From contig CADABX010000001.1 of NCBI GenBank assembly GCA_902786285.1, forward strand, positions 101,750 through 165,749: a stretch of 64,000 nucleotides of DNA, written 5' to 3'. The translations under genes were made by a program, and so were the position numbers. The stretch is from Oscillospiraceae bacterium. GTDB taxonomy: Bacteria; Bacillota; Clostridia; Oscillospirales; Acutalibacteraceae. A model generated the notes under the pieces. That model did no database searches, was not told the origin of the DNA, and saw only the letters and a list, made by a program, of their open reading frames with translations. Shown one piece after another: positions 49,122 to 58,536 of the stretch (its first letter is position 1; each line of letters starts with the position of its first letter).

Positions 49122-49246
49122 ACCAATTTGTCAAAGCGGAGCCAAGCGCTTCGCTTTTTGGCTTATAAAAATATACAACATAGAAAAACATAAAACACTT
49201 GATATTTAGACGAAAATAATATATACTATTTTCTGCGAGGTGCATT

Positions 49247-49852
49247 ATGAGCAGACCAAACTATTTACAAGCAACAAAAAAAAGAATTGAAGCCGCCCAA
49301 TCCGGCTCTGTTTTTGTTGCGGCGGATTTTGCTGACATCGCAGAAACAAAGAAAATCAGCGATTGTCTGAACCGTTTGGAAAATGAAAAAACCATTCGGC
49401 GCGTGATGTTCGGCGTGTATTATAAACCTGAATACAGCAAATTGCTAAATGAAATCATTGCTCCTGCGCCTGATGCAGTTGCACATGCGCTTGCACGCAA
49501 TTTCGGTTGGACCATCGTTCCCTGCGGCGATACAGCGTTATATTTTCTTGGCCTTTCTACACAAGTCTCTGCGCAATGGTCTTACGTCAGCGACGGAGCA
49601 TATAAAGAGTATTTCTTTTATGATACAACCCTAAAATTCAAACGCACCACAAACAAAGAGATTTCAAAGCTTTCTCCAAAAACGGCGTTGGTGATTCAGG
49701 CGCTGAAAGCGCTTGGCAAAGAAAACATCACCGATGAAACGATTGAAAAAATCCAATCTCATACAACCGCTGTCGAGCGCAGGGCGATGCTGAAAGAAGC
49801 GCAATATGCAACAGCTTGGATCTATGAAGTCATCAAACGAATCTGCAGATGA
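49247..49852 (+). CDS. DUF6088/AbiEi-like type IV antitoxin family protein
   Basis: 201 residues. A winged-helix N-terminal half (VFVAADFADIAETKKISDCLNRLENEKTIRRV, about 20-75) is followed by the second domain (about 80-200; WTIVPCGDTALYFLGLS). This layout is that of AbiEi antitoxins, which repress their operon and counter an AbiEii nucleotidyltransferase toxin. No AbiEii gene follows; the next gene is RhuM, 22 bases on. It may therefore be an orphan antitoxin, a regulator of the downstream defence genes, or half of an unrecognised pair. Confidence 0.7.
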   Translation: MSRPNYLQATKKRIEAAQSGSVFVAADFADIAETKKISDCLNRLENEKTIRRVMFGVYYKPEYSKLLNEIIAPAPDAVAHALARNFGWTIVPCGDTALYFLGLSTQVSAQWSYVSDGAYKEYFFYDTTLKFKRTTNKEISKLSPKTALVIQALKALGKENITDETIEKIQSHTTAVERRAMLKEAQYATAWIYEVIKRICR

Positions 49853-49874
49853 AAAAGTGTGGAGGAAATAAAAC

Positions 49875-50858
49875 ATGAGCGAAATGATGATCTTTCAAAC
49901 CGAAGACCGGGAAGTATCTATTGATGTGCGTTTCGATACGGCCGCGGAAACAGTCTGGCTGACCGCAAATCAAATGGCAGAGCTTTTCGACAGAGATGAA
50001 AAAACAATTCGAAAACATATAAATCATATTTTTGAGGAAGGGGAACTCGTTCTTGAGAACAACACGCAAAAAATGCGTGTTGATGGTGTAAAACAACCCG
50101 TTTCATTTTATAACCTTGACGTTATCATTTCAGTTGGTTACCGCGTGAAATCTTTGCGTGGTACGCAATTCCGCCAATGGGCAACCAAACGTCTGAACGA
50201 ATATATCCGTAAGGGCTTCACCATAGACGATGATCGGCTGAAACAGCTTGGCGGCGGAGGATACTTCAAGGAACTGCTGGAGCGCATCCGCGATATCCGG
50301 TCGTCGGAAAAAGTGTTCTATCGACAGGTTCTTGATATTTACGCCACCAGTATTGACTATGATCCCCGTGCAGAGATTTCTGTTGATTTTTTCCGGAAGG
50401 TGCAAAACAAGATCCATTACGCCGTACACGGCGAAACAGCCGCCGAAGTCATTTATCATCGCGCCGACGCGGAAAAGGAATTTATGGGGCTGAAAACTTT
50501 CCGCGGCGATCGACCGCATCTTGCAGACACGGAAATTGCCAAAAACTATCTTGACGAAAAAGAGTTGCGCGCCATGGGACAGATCGTTTCAGGGTATCTG
50601 GATTTTGCCGAACGGCAGGCCGAGCGGGAGATTCCGATGACCATGCAGGACTGGGCAGCGCATTTGGACGGAATTCTGACCGCCACAGGTGAAAAGCTAC
50701 TGCTCGGTGCGGGCAGCGTTTCTCACGCGCAGGCAATCGAAAAAGCACACACCGAATACAAAAAATATCAGCAGCGTACCTTGAGCGCGGCGGAGCAGGA
50801 TTATCTGGATGCGATCCGGCTGCTCGACAAACGTGCTGAACAGGACGGAGAAGTATAA
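49875..50858 (+). CDS. rhuM: RhuM family protein
   Basis: 327 residues, ATG after GGAGG. It starts with the typical VDVRFD...TVWLTANQMAELFDRDEKTIRKHINHIFEEGEL, a helix-turn-helix-like Bro-N/RhuM fold, then YNLDVIISVGYRVKSLRGTQFRQWATKRLNEYI and a helical C-terminal half. RhuM was first noted in a Salmonella pathogenicity island. The biochemical role is not settled, and the family is common in mobile elements, often next to restriction systems or Fic/Doc toxins. Here it sits between an AbiEi-like gene (22 bases) and the type III methyltransferase (55 bases), so it may belong to the defence operon. Confidence 0.85.
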   Translation: MSEMMIFQTEDREVSIDVRFDTAAETVWLTANQMAELFDRDEKTIRKHINHIFEEGELVLENNTQKMRVDGVKQPVSFYNLDVIISVGYRVKSLRGTQFRQWATKRLNEYIRKGFTIDDDRLKQLGGGGYFKELLERIRDIRSSEKVFYRQVLDIYATSIDYDPRAEISVDFFRKVQNKIHYAVHGETAAEVIYHRADAEKEFMGLKTFRGDRPHLADTEIAKNYLDEKELRAMGQIVSGYLDFAERQAEREIPMTMQDWAAHLDGILTATGEKLLLGAGSVSHAQAIEKAHTEYKKYQQRTLSAAEQDYLDAIRLLDKRAEQDGEV

Positions 50859-50913
50859 ATAAAACATTTTTCGTGCTTCCTCATCAGTGAAATTGAGATA
50901 GGAGAAAAAAGTT

Positions 50914-52593
50914 ATGGCGAATAAACTTGAATTGACATGGTATGGGAAGGAACAGCCCATCGTCGTGGAACCGCGCCTTTTGATAGAAAATACAGCTTTG
51001 TCCAACTGCGCCAATGATCCGGACACGGAAAACATGTTGATCCATGGTGACAACCTATTGGCGCTAAAAGCGCTGGAAAGCAAGTTTGCCGGAAAGGTTA
51101 AGTGCATTTATATCGATCCGCCGTATAACACCGGTGAGGCTTTCGAATACTATGATGACAATCTTGAACATAGTATCTGGCTCGGATTAATGCATTCACG
51201 TCTCACACTTTTAAGGAATATTCTTTCTGACGATGGCTTTTTTTGCTGCCAAATAGATGATTCCGAAGGGCACTATTTGAAAACCATTCTTGATGAGATA
51301 TTTGGGAGATCAAACTATTTGACAACGATATATGTTCGCGTCCGGTATCCCGAAAAGACCCTTAAACAAGACATGGCTTTTCACAAGGAAATTGAACAAG
51401 TTCATATTTATAGAAAAACACCTTTGGCTAAACCTATTATGGACACTGTAGATGACGGATATGATAAGTTCAAATACAGAATCGATGTTAAAAGTGAACC
51501 ATCTAAGGTGATCGAACTTGGCGGCAAAAAATTGGAGGTTTATTCTAAAGATTCATATCAAATAATTGAAGAAAAAGGCTCGGAGTATGGTCTTAAGGAG
51601 ATTTGGGCTTCGGGGACTATACTGGACGGAAATTCTTCAGGTAGATTCTTCCGCGATTATTTAACTGGAAGATATGAAGAAGATGGATATGGCGTTCTAT
51701 ATAAAGTCTATGGCATCGGTGATGATCGCTACGATTACCGTTTTTTTACCGGCCCTAATAGGGTTGGGGCGACAAAAGGTAAATACTATCAAGGCGTACC
51801 TGTAGATAAAATTGAAAGTGGCAAAATGACAAAAGAAGTGCCAATCAACGGATTTCTCGACTTGGCTGCCAATTTTGGAAATTGTCGTCAAGAAGGTGGA
51901 TCAGAGTTTAGAGGCGGCAAAAAGCCTGAAATCCTTATAAAATACCTTTTATCCCATTTTTCTATGCCCGGTGATGTTGTGTTGGATAGTTTCCTCGGAT
52001 CAGGAACAACAGCAGCAGTGGCACATAAGATGGGAAGAAAATACATAGGTGTCGAAATGGGGGATCACGCATATAGTTTGTGTCAACCTCGTCTAAACAG
52101 GGTGATTGATGGTGATAAAACCGGCATTTCAACCTCTGTGAACTGGCAAGGCGGCGGTGGATACCGCTTCTATGAGTTGGCTCCATCCCTCATTAACGAA
52201 GACCCATTTGGTGAATATGTGATCAACGCTGATTATGACGCGGATATGCTCGCTGCGGCTGTGGCTCTGCATGAAGGTTTCGCCTATCAGCCGGACAACG
52301 GCCTGTTTTGGAAACAGTCAGTGGGTAACGAGAATAGCTATCTGTTCGTAACCACACGACACCTGAACAGTCCGTTCCTTGACTCTATCCGAAATACCAT
52401 GGAGGACGGCGAATATTTGATCATTGCTTGCTGCTCTTATGATACCGGTCTTGAAAAAGCGTATGATAATATTACAATCAAAAAGATTCCGCAGATGCTG
52501 CTGGATCGTTGCGAGTTCGGCAAAACGGATTATAATCTGAACATCGTTCATCCGCCGGTCTATGAAGATGAGGAGAAAACATGCGATGAGTAA
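50914..52593 (+). CDS. mod: Type III restriction-modification DNA methyltransferase (Mod)
   Basis: 559 residues. An N6-adenine methyltransferase of the beta group: the catalytic DPPYNTG motif comes first (68-74) and the SAM-binding FLGSGTTAAVAHKMGRKYIGVE last (from 360). The central variable part (about 140-330) would be the target-recognition domain. Type III Mod both modifies and, with Res, recognises an asymmetric site. GGAGAAAAAAGTT precedes the ATG. The stop overlaps the start of res by 8 bases (ATGAGTAA), so the pair is translationally coupled. The specificity cannot be read from the sequence. Confidence 0.93.
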   Translation: MANKLELTWYGKEQPIVVEPRLLIENTALSNCANDPDTENMLIHGDNLLALKALESKFAGKVKCIYIDPPYNTGEAFEYYDDNLEHSIWLGLMHSRLTLLRNILSDDGFFCCQIDDSEGHYLKTILDEIFGRSNYLTTIYVRVRYPEKTLKQDMAFHKEIEQVHIYRKTPLAKPIMDTVDDGYDKFKYRIDVKSEPSKVIELGGKKLEVYSKDSYQIIEEKGSEYGLKEIWASGTILDGNSSGRFFRDYLTGRYEEDGYGVLYKVYGIGDDRYDYRFFTGPNRVGATKGKYYQGVPVDKIESGKMTKEVPINGFLDLAANFGNCRQEGGSEFRGGKKPEILIKYLLSHFSMPGDVVLDSFLGSGTTAAVAHKMGRKYIGVEMGDHAYSLCQPRLNRVIDGDKTGISTSVNWQGGGGYRFYELAPSLINEDPFGEYVINADYDADMLAAAVALHEGFAYQPDNGLFWKQSVGNENSYLFVTTRHLNSPFLDSIRNTMEDGEYLIIACCSYDTGLEKAYDNITIKKIPQMLLDRCEFGKTDYNLNIVHPPVYEDEEKTCDE

Positions 52594-55237
52594 CTTTTTC
52601 CCGCAATACACCACAGATTACATCAGCGGTGTTATGTCGCTGCGCAAGCCGCAGACAAAATCTCTCAAAATTTTGGAAGAGATTCTAAGCAGCGTCTCGC
52701 TGCGCAAGGACATGAACCTGCGCGGCGCACTCGGTGCTGTTCATGCCCTGTATCCAACCTGTTCCGATTTTGAGCGGGAGTTTATGTCGCTGACCTTTGC
52801 GTTGGCAACCGGCGTTGGCAAAACGCGGCTGATGGGCGCGTTCATCGCGTATCTCTATACACAGCGCAATATCCGCAATTTCTTTGTTGTCGCTCCGAAC
52901 ACGACGATTTATGATAAATTAAAGCGTGATCTCTCGGATTCCGGCAGTCCGAAGTATGTGTTCCGCGGCCTTGGCTGCTTCAGCCGCGCTCCGCAGATCA
53001 TCACAGATGATGATTATAAAACAAAACAGATTTCGCTTTTTGAATCCGATATCCGCATCTTCATTTACAATATCGACAAGTTCAATAAAGAAGGCGCCAA
53101 CATGAAGAAGATCAACGAGATCATTGGCGACTCTTTCTATCAATATCTTTCTGCGCTGCCAGACTTGGTGTTGATCATGGACGAATCGCACCACTATCGA
53201 GCAGAACGCGGTGCAGCCGCTTTAAATGAGCTTCATCCTCTTTTGGGGCTTGAGCTGACGGCTACGCCGCTTGTTACAAAAGGCAGCAGACAGATTCCGT
53301 TCAAAAATGTTGTGTATGAGTATCCGCTTTCAAAAGCAATTGAAGACGGTTATACCCGGACGCCGTTTGCCGTTACCCGCTCTGACATCGACTTTTACAA
53401 TTTCGGTGACGAGCAGCTCGACAAAATGATGCTTCTCGATGGCATTGCCTGCCATGAAAATACAAAGCGCAAACTGGAAGTCTATGCTGCCAATCACAAC
53501 AAGCCAATCGTGAAACCTTTTATGCTTGTTGTCTGCAAAGACACCGATCACGCTACATGGGTAGAGAGTTTTATCCGTTCCGATCAATTCCGCAATGGTG
53601 CATATGCAAATAAGACGATCATTGTGCACTCCAAGCAGAAAGGCTCCGAGACTGAGGCAAATACGAGGTTGCTCCTTGGCGTTGAAGAACCGGAAAACCC
53701 AGTTGAAATCGTGATTCACGTCAATATGCTTAAGGAAGGCTGGGATGTGAATAATCTCTATACTATTGTGCCACTCCGCACGGCTGCATCAAAGATTCTG
53801 CGCGAGCAGATGGTTGGCCGTGGTCTGCGTCTGCCCTACGGAGAGCGCACCGGTGACCGTGATGTGGATGCCGTTATGCTTACAGCACACGATAAATTTC
53901 AGGATATTCTTGAGGAAGCCCAGCGCGGCGATTCAATCTTCAAGGCCGGCAATGTGATCAATGCCGCGGAACTCGTTCCTGTGCAGACAACCCAAGCACA
54001 GATGTCTTTCCATATGCCGCCGACTACGACGGAACAGAGAAATCAACCACTCCCCGAACTTCCGCAAACAGAAAAAACGAAGGCAATCATTGACAAAGCT
54101 GATGATCTGATCAAAAAAGCAGTTGTACACACGATTCAGTCAACGTCAACACATGCGGTCACACAACAGGATATAAAGCAAATCACAGCAGATGTTGCTG
54201 CTTTCATTTCTGAAGACCATGCCCTTGGAGAAGCTTTCTCAGAGAATAAAACAGCTTTGACTGCATGGATTGAGCAAAAAACGGAACAGACGCATCTTGC
54301 TGCAAAAGAAAAGTTTATTCCGATTCCTCGTGTCAGGATTACTGATTCCGGTGTGGAAGAATATGCTTTTGTTGATTTTGACCTTGATACGGCAGAATTC
54401 AACCATGTACCTATCCGTAACGAACTATTGATTCAAAATCTTGAAGACATGTCTGATCGTCAGCGCATACAGGGTGACGTGATTGATTTTGAAGGATATA
54501 ATCCGAAAAAAGTCATTTTGAATGAGCTACGGAAAAAACCGGAGATTGATTATGAAAAATGCTCCGCACTTCTATTTAAGCTAATTACACAGCTTTGTGA
54601 TCATTATGAATTTCAGCACGGGTCGAATGGTATGCTTAATATCGTTATGATGTTTAAACGTGATATAGCAAACAAGGTTTATCAGCAGATGATGCAGCAC
54701 TTCTATTGCAAAAACGGTTCGCTGAAAGAAGAGGTTGTTGACACACGCGATTATAATCTTACTCCGTCCTACAATTATAAAGAAAAAGTAGGTTTGTATG
54801 AGCCGTTCACGGAAGACATCCACTCTGTGTTGTTTACAGGCATAAAGAAAGGCGTTTTCAGCGAAGCGAAGTTTGATAGTAAAGAAGGTGAGCTAACGCT
54901 TGCCCGCGTGCTTGAAAGCGATCCGGATGTGCTAAAATGGCTCCGACCCCATCCACAGGAATTTAATATCACGTATAACCACGGTCATATATATGAGCCG
55001 GATTTTGTTGTTGATACAGAAAAAACGATTTATCTTGTAGAAGTTAAGGGTGAAGACAAGCTCAAAGATTCAGATGTAATCGCAAAGAAAGAGCGTGGCA
55101 TCCAATACTGTACGGTGGTTTCTGCCTGGGGAAAAGCTAACGGCTATAAAGAATGGCGGTATCTGTTTATCCCGTCAAAGCAGGTTATGCCTAGTTCTAC
55201 TTTTTTACAGCTTGCTGAGCGGTTTAAAGAGTTGTAA
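52586..55237 (+). CDS. res: Type III restriction endonuclease subunit (Res)
   Basis: 883 residues from the ATG at 52586, which lies within the end of mod behind GAGGAG; a frame from 52562 adds eight residues. Superfamily 2 helicase motor: Walker A ATGVGKT (74-80), DESHHY box (199-204), TATPL motif III and motif VI QMVGRGLRLP. The C-terminal PD-(D/E)xK nuclease is at about 805-820 (PDFVVDTEKTIYLVEVKGED). Together with Mod it should cut DNA after ATP-dependent sliding between head-to-head sites. No frameshift or missing motif is seen, so the system looks functional. Confidence 0.92.
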   Translation: MSNFFPQYTTDYISGVMSLRKPQTKSLKILEEILSSVSLRKDMNLRGALGAVHALYPTCSDFEREFMSLTFALATGVGKTRLMGAFIAYLYTQRNIRNFFVVAPNTTIYDKLKRDLSDSGSPKYVFRGLGCFSRAPQIITDDDYKTKQISLFESDIRIFIYNIDKFNKEGANMKKINEIIGDSFYQYLSALPDLVLIMDESHHYRAERGAAALNELHPLLGLELTATPLVTKGSRQIPFKNVVYEYPLSKAIEDGYTRTPFAVTRSDIDFYNFGDEQLDKMMLLDGIACHENTKRKLEVYAANHNKPIVKPFMLVVCKDTDHATWVESFIRSDQFRNGAYANKTIIVHSKQKGSETEANTRLLLGVEEPENPVEIVIHVNMLKEGWDVNNLYTIVPLRTAASKILREQMVGRGLRLPYGERTGDRDVDAVMLTAHDKFQDILEEAQRGDSIFKAGNVINAAELVPVQTTQAQMSFHMPPTTTEQRNQPLPELPQTEKTKAIIDKADDLIKKAVVHTIQSTSTHAVTQQDIKQITADVAAFISEDHALGEAFSENKTALTAWIEQKTEQTHLAAKEKFIPIPRVRITDSGVEEYAFVDFDLDTAEFNHVPIRNELLIQNLEDMSDRQRIQGDVIDFEGYNPKKVILNELRKKPEIDYEKCSALLFKLITQLCDHYEFQHGSNGMLNIVMMFKRDIANKVYQQMMQHFYCKNGSLKEEVVDTRDYNLTPSYNYKEKVGLYEPFTEDIHSVLFTGIKKGVFSEAKFDSKEGELTLARVLESDPDVLKWLRPHPQEFNITYNHGHIYEPDFVVDTEKTIYLVEVKGEDKLKDSDVIAKKERGIQYCTVVSAWGKANGYKEWRYLFIPSKQVMPSSTFLQLAERFKEL

Positions 55238-55341
55238 ATTTTGATAATTTTGGCTTTAGAATAACGAGATTTCTACTTTCACTGTTTGAATCAATATTTT
55301 TTAGTCTTCGATTGTATTAGAAAGAAGAGGAAGAAAAAGAT

Positions 55342-57258
55342 ATGTATGAGAAAGAACTCAGAAGAATACTTGATGCATCGCAAAACAATGCGCTTACATT
55401 CTTTGTTGGAGCTGGAGTTTCCGCTCTTTCAGGGGCACCGACATGGAAAGCTTTAATTGATGCAATTTGCGACGAGTTAGGTTGTGAAAAGAAAGGCAGT
55501 TATTCTTCAGAAGAATATCTTCAGATTCCTCAAATGTTCTACTATTCGCTTGGGGAGAACAAAACGGATTATTTTAAGTTTGTCAAAGAACAGTTGCCTG
55601 AAGCTGGATTACAATCAAATGAAATCCATCGTCAAATGCTTAATCTAAATCCAGTTTCTTTTATTACAACAAACTATGACACTTTACTTGAAGATACGGC
55701 AATACAGCATTGTCAGAGTTTTAAGGTTGTTTCTTCCGATGAAAAAGTCCCAACAATATTTGGTGATAGATTTATTCTGAAAGTACATGGAGATTTTGAA
55801 AATAATAATTTTGTTCTCAAAGAAGAAGACTATCTCAATTATAGTGAAGATTTTAAATTGATAGAAACACTTACCAAATCTATTTTTTCAACTAACACTG
55901 TCGTTTTTATAGGATATGGTCTTAATGACTATAATATAAAACTAATACTGAACTGGGCAAAAACGTTACTCAAGAATAATTTCCGGGAACCGATTTTTCT
56001 CTATACTGGTGATCAGCCACTAACAAATGAAGAGTTGCTTTATCATAAATCAAAAGGGCTTTCAGTAATTGAATGGCAAAAACTATCACCGTCTTCTGCC
56101 AATGACTATATAACCAGATACCAATTGTTCTTTGACGCATTGAACAGTCTATCTCAAACGTCTCTGGATGGGAAAAATGAAGATGCTGCTTTTGAAATGC
56201 TTTACAATCTGCTTCTTCCCTTGAATCGTATAAAAGCACTTCGCATTGAAGATGTTTCGCGGCGGCTCTCTCCTCACGTTATAATAAGAAACGATGGTTC
56301 TGTTAATCTTCCGAAAGATGAAAATCTGTTAATGAAAAAATTCTTGACTATTAATCAAATGTCAGAGGATCAACAGGGTAGTCTTAATAAAGAGACTTTA
56401 GAGAAGTATATGTGTATCCTTAATGTGTTTAAAAAAGCAAGGATACTAATGGTTAATGATAGACTACCATACAGATGCTTTATTAAGGAAGCGCCTTTTG
56501 CAGATGAAAACTGTCTATTATTTGATTATACGTCGATGAATGCGTTTTCGACAAAGGAATATACTTCTCTCGAAAAGAACTATACGAAAGCATTTTATCT
56601 TTCGAGGTTGAAACGATATGATGAAGCATTTTACCTTTTCTCAGAAGTTGCAAAACAAGCATTTGCCGAAAATAACTATTTGTTATACTACTTTGCAGAA
56701 TCAAATTGTATTAGCTTAGGTAAAATAATCAAAAATGTCAACATGTGGTTTAGTTGTTATGACCTCTCAGAAATAGAGTCTTTGTCACTTAGCAATTCTG
56801 AAATTGAAAACTTGTTTTATCGCCTTCCTGTTGAGTTTCGAAATACCTATGATAGTTTGAAAAATATACATAATACTAATATGCTCTACAAGTATTCTTA
56901 TGAATCTTTTGTTGATGGGCTAAAACTTCAAAATGCTATTGAATCAGAGTCTGTTGAATTTGGTTTGTCAAGTTGCGGTAAAGCAATTTGCAGAATCAAT
57001 GATTATTTGCACTTTTTGCAGGGGAATGGCATTATTGCTGATATTTTCACAGAGTATAAGAATACCGTCAAATATCTTATGTCATTGTTGGTATACAAGT
57101 ATTCGACTCAAAATAAAAAAGTAATACACAAACAAACATTTGCGTTTGAAAATGTGGATGAAATTTCTTTTGATGAAGTTGATTTCTATTGTTTTATTGA
57201 TTGCTTTAATGACAAAGAGATAAAAAGCTGTTCAATAAGTACAATATTGAAACCATAA
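55342..57258 (+). CDS. SIR2-domain defence protein, N-terminal part (frameshifted)
   Basis: 638 residues. The SIR2 domain (about 15-270) has FFVGAGVSALSGAPTW (20-35), the catalytic Asn111 in ITTNYDTLLED, and His149 in LKVHGDF, as in NAD-consuming SIR2 antiphage proteins such as DSR2 and ThsA. A helical region with TPR-like stretches follows. The last residues (SCSISTILKP) do not fit the domain; shifting by one base at ATAAAAAGC (57220-57228) joins it smoothly to the next open frame. Joined length would be 987 residues, close to long SIR2 effectors of about 1,000. The gene is strongly AT-rich compared with the restriction genes before it. NAD depletion on phage infection is the family-based inference; abortive infection is not shown here. 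Confidence 0.82.
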   Translation: MYEKELRRILDASQNNALTFFVGAGVSALSGAPTWKALIDAICDELGCEKKGSYSSEEYLQIPQMFYYSLGENKTDYFKFVKEQLPEAGLQSNEIHRQMLNLNPVSFITTNYDTLLEDTAIQHCQSFKVVSSDEKVPTIFGDRFILKVHGDFENNNFVLKEEDYLNYSEDFKLIETLTKSIFSTNTVVFIGYGLNDYNIKLILNWAKTLLKNNFREPIFLYTGDQPLTNEELLYHKSKGLSVIEWQKLSPSSANDYITRYQLFFDALNSLSQTSLDGKNEDAAFEMLYNLLLPLNRIKALRIEDVSRRLSPHVIIRNDGSVNLPKDENLLMKKFLTINQMSEDQQGSLNKETLEKYMCILNVFKKARILMVNDRLPYRCFIKEAPFADENCLLFDYTSMNAFSTKEYTSLEKNYTKAFYLSRLKRYDEAFYLFSEVAKQAFAENNYLLYYFAESNCISLGKIIKNVNMWFSCYDLSEIESLSLSNSEIENLFYRLPVEFRNTYDSLKNIHNTNMLYKYSYESFVDGLKLQNAIESESVEFGLSSCGKAICRINDYLHFLQGNGIIADIFTEYKNTVKYLMSLLVYKYSTQNKKVIHKQTFAFENVDEISFDEVDFYCFIDCFNDKEIKSCSISTILKP

Positions 57259-57269
57259 AATTTCAAAAC

Positions 57270-58304
57270 ATGGAGCGCATTGAAACAGCTGCAAACAACC
57301 TAATGGATTATTATGAATACGCAATTAAGGCATCAAAAAAAAGCATTGAGATATATGGGTTGCAAACGCAAATTAAGAATTGCATTACTTTACTAAGATA
57401 TGTCAACATTTCACAAGCGTTGGTAAATAGAGCCTGTAGTTTTATACTGACACATGAATTTATGGAAATACTAATCGATGACAAAGTGCTTTTTCTTGAT
57501 TATCAGCTAAATCGCAAAAATATGAAAAGTGAGATAACAGCAAAAAAAGTTGAGGATACTCTCATTTCTTATATTGATAAACATATTGTAGCATTAAACA
57601 AAGGCAAAGAATTCCACCTGACTTCTCGCAATTCCAATATAAACTATTGTAACCTGGTTCACTATCTTCCTTTGCCAAAGGAAGGATATGTTTCACGTCG
57701 GCTATCTATACGAGTATCACGTATTTTGAAAAACAAGCTTACTCAAATGTATCCTCACATTATTCAACATTACTCAGACTATGTTTCCGATTATCAGAGA
57801 AAAAGATTGATCACATGGGCAAATAAGCAACTTGAAGATGATTTTAGTTTTGACCTGTTTACTCTGCTGATTAAATTTAATGCTCGAATTGGTTCTAAAG
57901 TCAAAGCTCAACTTAAGACTTATCTTAGAAAGGAAATTGAAAAGGCAAAGGAAAGCAAAAGTAACAATGGAGTTTATGTTTACCCTGCCACTAACCCTTA
58001 TAATGAATTAGTTCAGGTTAGTTACTGGTGTTTAAGAAGGATATTGCGAGCGAAAGACTATAAAGAGTTTCTTGGCAATAGCGATGAGTTTGATTTCTAT
58101 TATGAATATTCAAGTTTTGATTTTAACAAATTTGATGTTTCTTGGCTACTGAATCTTTATCCACAGACATTTAACGAAATTTCTAAGAATAAAACTGTTA
58201 AGAATAAAATACGAATTGCCATTGTCAATGAATTGAAGAATGAAGAATTAGCGGAAAAAGATAAGAAAAATCTCCAAGATATCCTTATTAATTATTTTTG
58301 TTGA
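57270..58304 (+). CDS. C-terminal part of the split SIR2 protein
   Basis: 344 residues from the first ATG, but the frame is open from 57211 (QRDKKLFNKYNIETIKFQNMERIE), where it continues the helical region of the preceding frame. No ribosome binding site precedes the ATG and the gap to the upstream stop is only 11 bases, so this is most likely the rest of one gene. The sequence is helical, Lys/Tyr-rich, without a recognised motif; the C-terminal part of long SIR2 proteins is thought to sense phage proteins. It is followed by a terminator. Independent translation is unlikely but cannot be ruled out. Confidence 0.6.
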   Translation: MERIETAANNLMDYYEYAIKASKKSIEIYGLQTQIKNCITLLRYVNISQALVNRACSFILTHEFMEILIDDKVLFLDYQLNRKNMKSEITAKKVEDTLISYIDKHIVALNKGKEFHLTSRNSNINYCNLVHYLPLPKEGYVSRRLSIRVSRILKNKLTQMYPHIIQHYSDYVSDYQRKRLITWANKQLEDDFSFDLFTLLIKFNARIGSKVKAQLKTYLRKEIEKAKESKSNNGVYVYPATNPYNELVQVSYWCLRRILRAKDYKEFLGNSDEFDFYYEYSSFDFNKFDVSWLLNLYPQTFNEISKNKTVKNKIRIAIVNELKNEELAEKDKKNLQDILINYFC

Positions 58305-58417
58305 CACTTATATATTTTGTTTTCCTTATGTGAGATTAGAATCGCATTTAAACCATAAACATAAGAAAACTGCACTATATCGCCATCGGAGCATTTTTTC
58401 GATTTTGACAATACATT

Positions 58418-58452
58418 AAAAAGACAATTTCTTGCCATGGGATTGTCTTTTT
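58418..58452 (+). terminator. Terminator after the SIR2 gene
   Basis: AAAAAGACAAT (58418-58428) pairs with ATTGTCTTTTT (58442-58452), 13-base loop, followed by further T residues. Confidence 0.85.
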
Positions 58453-58463
58453 TCATTTCTCCC

Positions 58464-58523
58464 TTGACAAACGTAGAAAAATGATATATATTATGTCTAA
58501 ACCGAATAAGTCATTCGATTTAG
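58464..58523 (+). promoter_or_regulatory. Promoter and inverted-repeat operator of the LexA-like gene
   Basis: TTGACA (58464-58469), 17 bases, TATATT (58487-58492). Directly after the -10 box is an inverted repeat CTAAACCGAAT (58497-58507)-AAGTC-ATTCGATTTAG (58513-58523) with one mismatch. It covers the expected transcription start near 58499, so a repressor bound there would block initiation. GGAGGG and the ATG follow at 58526-58537. Confidence 0.82.
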
Positions 58524-58536
58524 AGGAGGGCTGAAT

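Noticed and set aside
57215-57230. Classical programmed -1 frameshift in the SIR2 gene
   Set aside because: The zero-frame heptamer is G-ATA-AAA, which does not allow tandem slippage, and no Shine-Dalgarno-like or stem-loop stimulator is evident. Left as a mutation or slippage question.
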